Shown: positions 57,671 through 60,359 of the stretch, piece after piece | How the letters are laid out: every line of letters begins with the position of its first letter | How positions within the stretch are numbered: the stretch's first letter is position 1 | NCBI GenBank assembly: GCA_029782025.1 | Contig: JAKOVR010000109.1 | Coordinates: 1 to 60,359, forward strand | DNA length: 60,359 nt | Direction of reading: 5' to 3' | Origin: Actinomycetes bacterium | Lineage (GTDB): Bacteria > Actinomycetota > Acidimicrobiia > Acidimicrobiales > Acidimicrobilacustridaceae | Made by a program: the position numbers and the translations under genes | Notes under the pieces: generated by a model | The model's database searches: none | What the model saw: the letters and a program-made list of their open reading frames with translations, nothing else | What the model was told of the DNA's origin: nothing

Positions 57671-58498
57671 TCAGGAGCGTCGGTGCTTCCGGGTGGCGCC
57701 CTTGGCACCGGTGCGGGACGGCCCGAGCACCTGGCCCCGCTCCACCCAGCCCCGCAACGCCCGCTCCATCTCCTGGGCGAAGATCACCTGCACGGCGAGC
57801 ATCCCGATGTCACGGATCGTGCGGTACGACGCGGTCACCTCGTCGAGGCCGCCCTGGCCGAAGCCCCGGCCCGCCACCTCGGCGAAGAAGGGCACGAGCT
57901 CGTCGGCCGACCGGCCCAACCGCTTGCGGATGAGCTGCTCCGCGCCGGACGACACCTCGAGGTCGACGCCGGCGAGCTGGAGGCGGATGGCGATGTCGAA
58001 GAGGACCGGGCTGGGCACGAGGTACGTCGCCGGGCGGGTGTTGCCCTGCCGCACGAGCATCCCGATCTCCTCCAGCCGCGGGATCGAACGGGGGGGCATG
58101 CCGGCGAGCTTGGCGTCGAGCTCGGCCTGGCCGATGACGATCGGCTGCTCGTCGAGCCACGGCGCCTGGAGCTCGTCGCCGAACCCCAGCCAGCTCTGCA
58201 GCGAGTCACGCCCGTCCTGGACCTCGGCCAGCACGTCGCGGATGGCATCGAGCCGCAGCCCGCGCTCCTGCAGCGCGGCGATCGTGCGCAGCCGCTCGAG
58301 GTGCGTGTCGTCGTAGTAGGCGACGCGCCCCCGCCGCTCGGGCGGCGGCAGGGTGCCGTTGGACTGGTAGAAGCGGATCGTGCGACTGGGCACGCCGCTC
58401 AGGCCCGACAGCTCGTCGATGGTGTAGGAGACCTCGTCGTGCTCACCGTCGGGCCCCGACTCGCCGAGGGGCCCGCCATCTTCTGATGTCCCAGCCAT
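57671..58498 (-). CDS. MerR-family regulator
   Basis: 275 residues. After a 20-residue acidic head comes a MerR helix-turn-helix 'YTIDELSGLSGVPSRTIRFY', then 'GTLPPPERRGRVAYYDDTHL' and 'RLRTIAALQERGLRLDAI', with a long C-terminal effector domain. Layout resembles the MerR gene at 43690, but without the basic tail. A 16-bp palindrome lies 37 bp upstream. The diiron gene next to it is a candidate target. Confidence 0.85.
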   Translation of the reverse strand: MAGTSEDGGPLGESGPDGEHDEVSYTIDELSGLSGVPSRTIRFYQSNGTLPPPERRGRVAYYDDTHLERLRTIAALQERGLRLDAIRDVLAEVQDGRDSLQSWLGFGDELQAPWLDEQPIVIGQAELDAKLAGMPPRSIPRLEEIGMLVRQGNTRPATYLVPSPVLFDIAIRLQLAGVDLEVSSGAEQLIRKRLGRSADELVPFFAEVAGRGFGQGGLDEVTASYRTIRDIGMLAVQVIFAQEMERALRGWVERGQVLGPSRTGAKGATRKHRRS

Positions 58499-58534
58499 GG
58501 CTGACAGTCTGGCCCATGCCCGCCGGCGTCGGTA

Positions 58535-58550
58535 CCTACCGGACGGTAGG
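58535..58550. promoter_or_regulatory. Palindrome upstream of the MerR gene
   Basis: CCTACCG, GA and CGGTAGG form a perfect 16-bp palindrome ending about 37 bp upstream of the MerR start. It could be its operator or that of the 3' flanking diiron gene. Confidence 0.5.
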
Positions 58551-58567
58551 CACCGGCGCCGCGCCGT

Positions 58568-59458
58568 TCAGATGAGGCCGGCGACGATCCACGCCGGTCG
58601 GCTCACCGGCGTGATGGCCCCGAGGTCCTCGAGGGTGGCGACCAACCGGCCGAGGCCGTCCTTGACCTGCCGGCGGTGGTGGGGGTTGCGGCGGGCGATG
58701 CGGGTGCCGTCCTCGATGCCGAGCGTGCGGTACACCTCCGGGTTGACGAGGGCCTCGACGATGCCGAACACGTAGGCCGGGGCCAGCGCGGCCGCCCGCA
58801 CCCGGTCGAACGGGCTCAGCTCGGGCCACACGGCTTCGAGCCACGACCGCGCGAAGCTCATGTGCCGGGCCTCCTCGAGCACGTGGAGCTTGGCGATCTG
58901 GCGCGACAGGGGGTGGACGCGCTCGTCCTTCATCGTGGCCCGGTTGGACGTGTCGAGGATCTCCTCGGCGGCGAGGATGGCGATGAAGCCAGCGGCGCGA
59001 CCGGCGATGTTGGTCATCACCTTCCCACCGAACCGCAACCACGGGTCGACCTCGTAGGCCGGCGTACCCGCCCGGCGGATGAACTCACCGAACATGGCCG
59101 AGTGCCGGCACTCGTCGCCGGTCTCGATCAGGAGGTAGCGGTGGGCGGCGTCGGAGGCGGGGAGGTCGTAGAGGTGGCGCAGGACCATCGCCATCAGGAT
59201 GTTCTCGAACCAGATGCCGGCGCTGCAGAGCGACGCGGTCTCGTGGCGGCTGTACTCGATGCGCTCGGCCTCGCTCATGGCCTCCCACGGGGCGGTGCCG
59301 TACAAGGGGAGGATCTCGGGCGGGAGGAAGTAGGCGGTGTCGTCGACGGGCTGGTCCCAGTCGATCTCGGTGAACGGGTCGTAGCTGGCCCGCTCGGCCG
59401 CGGCCACGAGCTTCTGGACCTTCGGCGCGACGGTGTCGGGGGTCAGGGTGACGGTCAT
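58568..59458 (-). CDS. AurF-like diiron N-oxygenase / ferritin-like protein
   Basis: 296 residues. Helical diiron motifs are visible: 'EYSRHETASLCSAGIWFENI', 'IETGDECRHSAMFGEF' (E-x2-H) and 'VLEEARHMSFARSWL' (E-x2-H). This is the arrangement of p-aminobenzoate N-oxygenase AurF (PF11583). Family role: oxygen-dependent N-oxygenation or hydroxylation; here the substrate is unknown. ATG 59458. A TTGACA hexamer overlapping a palindrome lies upstream, so control by a repressor is likely. Confidence 0.88.
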   Translation of the reverse strand: MTVTLTPDTVAPKVQKLVAAAERASYDPFTEIDWDQPVDDTAYFLPPEILPLYGTAPWEAMSEAERIEYSRHETASLCSAGIWFENILMAMVLRHLYDLPASDAAHRYLLIETGDECRHSAMFGEFIRRAGTPAYEVDPWLRFGGKVMTNIAGRAAGFIAILAAEEILDTSNRATMKDERVHPLSRQIAKLHVLEEARHMSFARSWLEAVWPELSPFDRVRAAALAPAYVFGIVEALVNPEVYRTLGIEDGTRIARRNPHHRRQVKDGLGRLVATLEDLGAITPVSRPAWIVAGLI

Positions 59459-59477
59459 ATCGCCAGCGTGAACCGTT

Positions 59478-59495
59478 ACAGTGTTAACTGTCAAC
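59478..59495 (-). promoter_or_regulatory. Promoter -35 overlapped by an operator-like palindrome
   Basis: ACAGT, GTTA and ACTGT (59478-59491) form a perfect palindrome, overlapping a TTGACA hexamer read on the minus strand (59495-59490) in front of the AurF-like gene. The half-site matches that at 40860. Confidence 0.45.
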
Positions 59496-59546
59496 GAGAC
59501 AGGGGTCACGCTTCCCGGGCGGGTCCGCTGGCGTAGGGTGCGCGCC

Positions 59547-60023
59547 GTGCCCCTGCTGCGAGCCACCGACGCCGAGATCGCGGCCATGGAGCTGGCGCTC
59601 GACGAGGCCCGGGCGGCGGCCGGGGCCGACCCGGCCGACGTCCCGATCGGGGCGCTCGTCCTCGGCCCCGACGGCGCCGTCCTGGCCCGGCGCCACAACG
59701 AGCGGGAGGCCGCCGGCGACCCGACCGCGCACGCCGAGCTCCTCGCCGTGCGCGACGCCGCCACCGCACTCGGCTCCTGGCGCCTGGACGGTTGCACCGT
59801 GGTGGTCACCCTCGAGCCCTGCCCGATGTGCGCCGGCGCCCTCGTGAACGCCCGGGTGCGCCGGGTGGTCTTCGGCGCCCCCGACATGAAGGCCGGTGCC
59901 GTCGCCTCGCTGTACGGGATCGGTTCGGATCCGCGGCTCAACCACGAGATGGAGGTGGTCGGCGGCGTCCGGGCCGACGCCTGCGCCGAGCTGCTCACCT
60001 CCTTCTTCGCCGCCCGGCGCTGA
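59547..60023 (+). CDS. tadA: tRNA adenosine(34) deaminase
   Basis: 158 residues of the CDA zinc deaminase family. 'TAHAELLAVRDAA' (H-A-E) and 'TLEPCPMCAGALVNARV' (P-C-x-x-C) form the zinc site, and 'VVFGAPDMKAGAVASLY' is the tadA-specific segment. It converts A34 to inosine in tRNA-Arg(ACG). GTG 59547 is preferred; ATG 59586 would shorten the N-terminal helix. The tRNA-Ser gene follows 53 bp downstream. Confidence 0.93.
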   Translation: MPLLRATDAEIAAMELALDEARAAAGADPADVPIGALVLGPDGAVLARRHNEREAAGDPTAHAELLAVRDAATALGSWRLDGCTVVVTLEPCPMCAGALVNARVRRVVFGAPDMKAGAVASLYGIGSDPRLNHEMEVVGGVRADACAELLTSFFAARR

Positions 60024-60076
60024 CGGCCGGCCAACGCCTTTCCGTTCGCGCCGCGATCCCGACTAGCGTCGCCCCC

Positions 60077-60163
60077 GGAGGGTTGCCAGAGCGGACGAAT
60101 GGGACGGTCTCGAAAACCGTTGTGGCCTCCGGGTCACCGTGGGTTCGAATCCCACACCCTCCG
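60077..60163 (+). tRNA. tRNA-Ser (anticodon CGA)
   Basis: 87 nt. Acceptor stem GGAGGGT pairs with ACCCTCC, discriminator G63. Anticodon stem ACGGT/ACCGT holds loop CTCGAAA with CGA. A long variable arm and a T arm containing GGGTTCGAATCCC fit a class II tRNA. CCA is not encoded. Confidence 0.97.
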
Positions 60164-60191
60164 CCGTGTGATGTCGAGAGACATCAAGCAA

Positions 60192-60220
60192 GGGCCGAAC
60201 CTGGGCAACGGGTTCGGCCC
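60192..60220 (+). terminator. Terminator after tRNA-Ser
   Basis: A perfect 10-bp stem GGGCCGAACC/GGTTCGGCCC with a 9-nt loop, followed by GTTTGCGTTC, 28 nt beyond the tRNA. Confidence 0.75.
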
Positions 60221-60315
60221 GTTTGCGTTCCCCGCCGGTGCCCACCGGCGACGGGTGGCGCCACGGACGTCGTCGGCCATCGCCCGCGCCCGCCACTTCT
60301 GACGCCTCGTCAGGT

Positions 60316-60343
60316 TTCTGTGACGGATGCCACGCTCGATAAT
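60316..60343 (+). promoter_or_regulatory. Possible promoter reading out of the window
   Basis: GATAAT (60338-60343) resembles a -10 box, with TTCTGT 16 bp before it as a weak -35. The downstream gene would lie beyond the right edge. From 60221 to the edge I see no gene. Confidence 0.25.
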
Positions 60344-60359
60344 GTTGCGTTTCAGTGAC

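Overview
The window is about 60 kb of very GC-rich (roughly 70-75 %) actinobacterial chromosome. F420-type luciferase-like oxidoreductase, GuaB3, CIRCE-controlled groESL, AftD-like arabinosyltransferase, WS/DGAT-type acyltransferase, frequent GTG starts and many 4-bp GTGA/ATGA gene overlaps all fit Actinomycetota. The gene mix (surface beta-propellers, AurF-like diiron protein, MerR regulators, CruF-like carotenoid gene) suggests Acidimicrobiia, perhaps near Iamia; that placement is inference. No phage, plasmid, IS or CRISPR is present, so this looks like ordinary chromosome with some lineage-specific loci.

Layout. 1-7.5 kb: two large secreted proteins, a parallel beta-helix/beta-propeller protein cut by the left edge and a Vgb/NHL-type propeller with FN3 and three C-terminal repeats, around an F420-type oxidoreductase. 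7.5-10.3 kb: guaA and guaB3. 10.4-15.5 kb: sulfotransferase-like protein, a hydrolase/CoA-type Nudix/small-protein operon, a PH-like membrane protein flanked by duplicated repeats, and a DHDP-reductase-like oxidoreductase. 15.5-17.7 kb: groES-groEL with a CIRCE element. 17.7-22 kb: tightly overlapped tsaD-rimI-tsaB-tsaE-udg (t6A synthesis plus DNA repair) and a P1 peptidase. 22-35 kb: a zinc-ribbon membrane protein; an aldehyde dehydrogenase, gamma-glutamyl amidase, Fe-alcohol dehydrogenase and glutamine-synthetase-like set that looks like amine or polyamine catabolism; and, inserted between these, a two-gene + operon joining a cyclic-nucleotide-binding protein to a 1246-residue FHA-FHA/NosR-like/ferredoxin/FAD-NAD fusion. 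SWEET-like transporter and FGGY kinase genes follow. 35-44 kb: GNAT, zinc ribbon, fatty acid hydroxylase with a FadR-type regulator (and a FadR-like operator), carotenoid gene, haloalkane dehalogenase, beta-lactamase-like lipoprotein, rRNA/tRNA methyltransferase, TetR and MerR regulators. 44.5-54.6 kb: a four-gene cell-envelope glycan operon (GT2, GT4-methyltransferase fusion, flippase-AftD fusion, acyltransferase) read from one promoter. 54.7-60.4 kb: carboxylesterase, propeller protein, MerR, AurF-like diiron protein, tadA, tRNA-Ser(CGA).

The most unusual signals are: (1) six dispersed, near-perfect palindromes in two related subfamilies whose location depends on gene orientation, type A at 3' ends of genes and type B between divergent genes; (2) the cNMP-binding plus FHA/iron-sulfur/flavoprotein pair; (3) a single polypeptide joining a Wzx-like flippase to an AftD-like arabinofuranosyltransferase; (4) an E. 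coli-like FadR box in front of a FadR-family regulator co-transcribed with a fatty acid hydroxylase; (5) a sharp codon-use and strand-composition break inside the first gene.

There is no gene-free stretch longer than 300 bases. All assignments come from reading the sequence; no database search was run.
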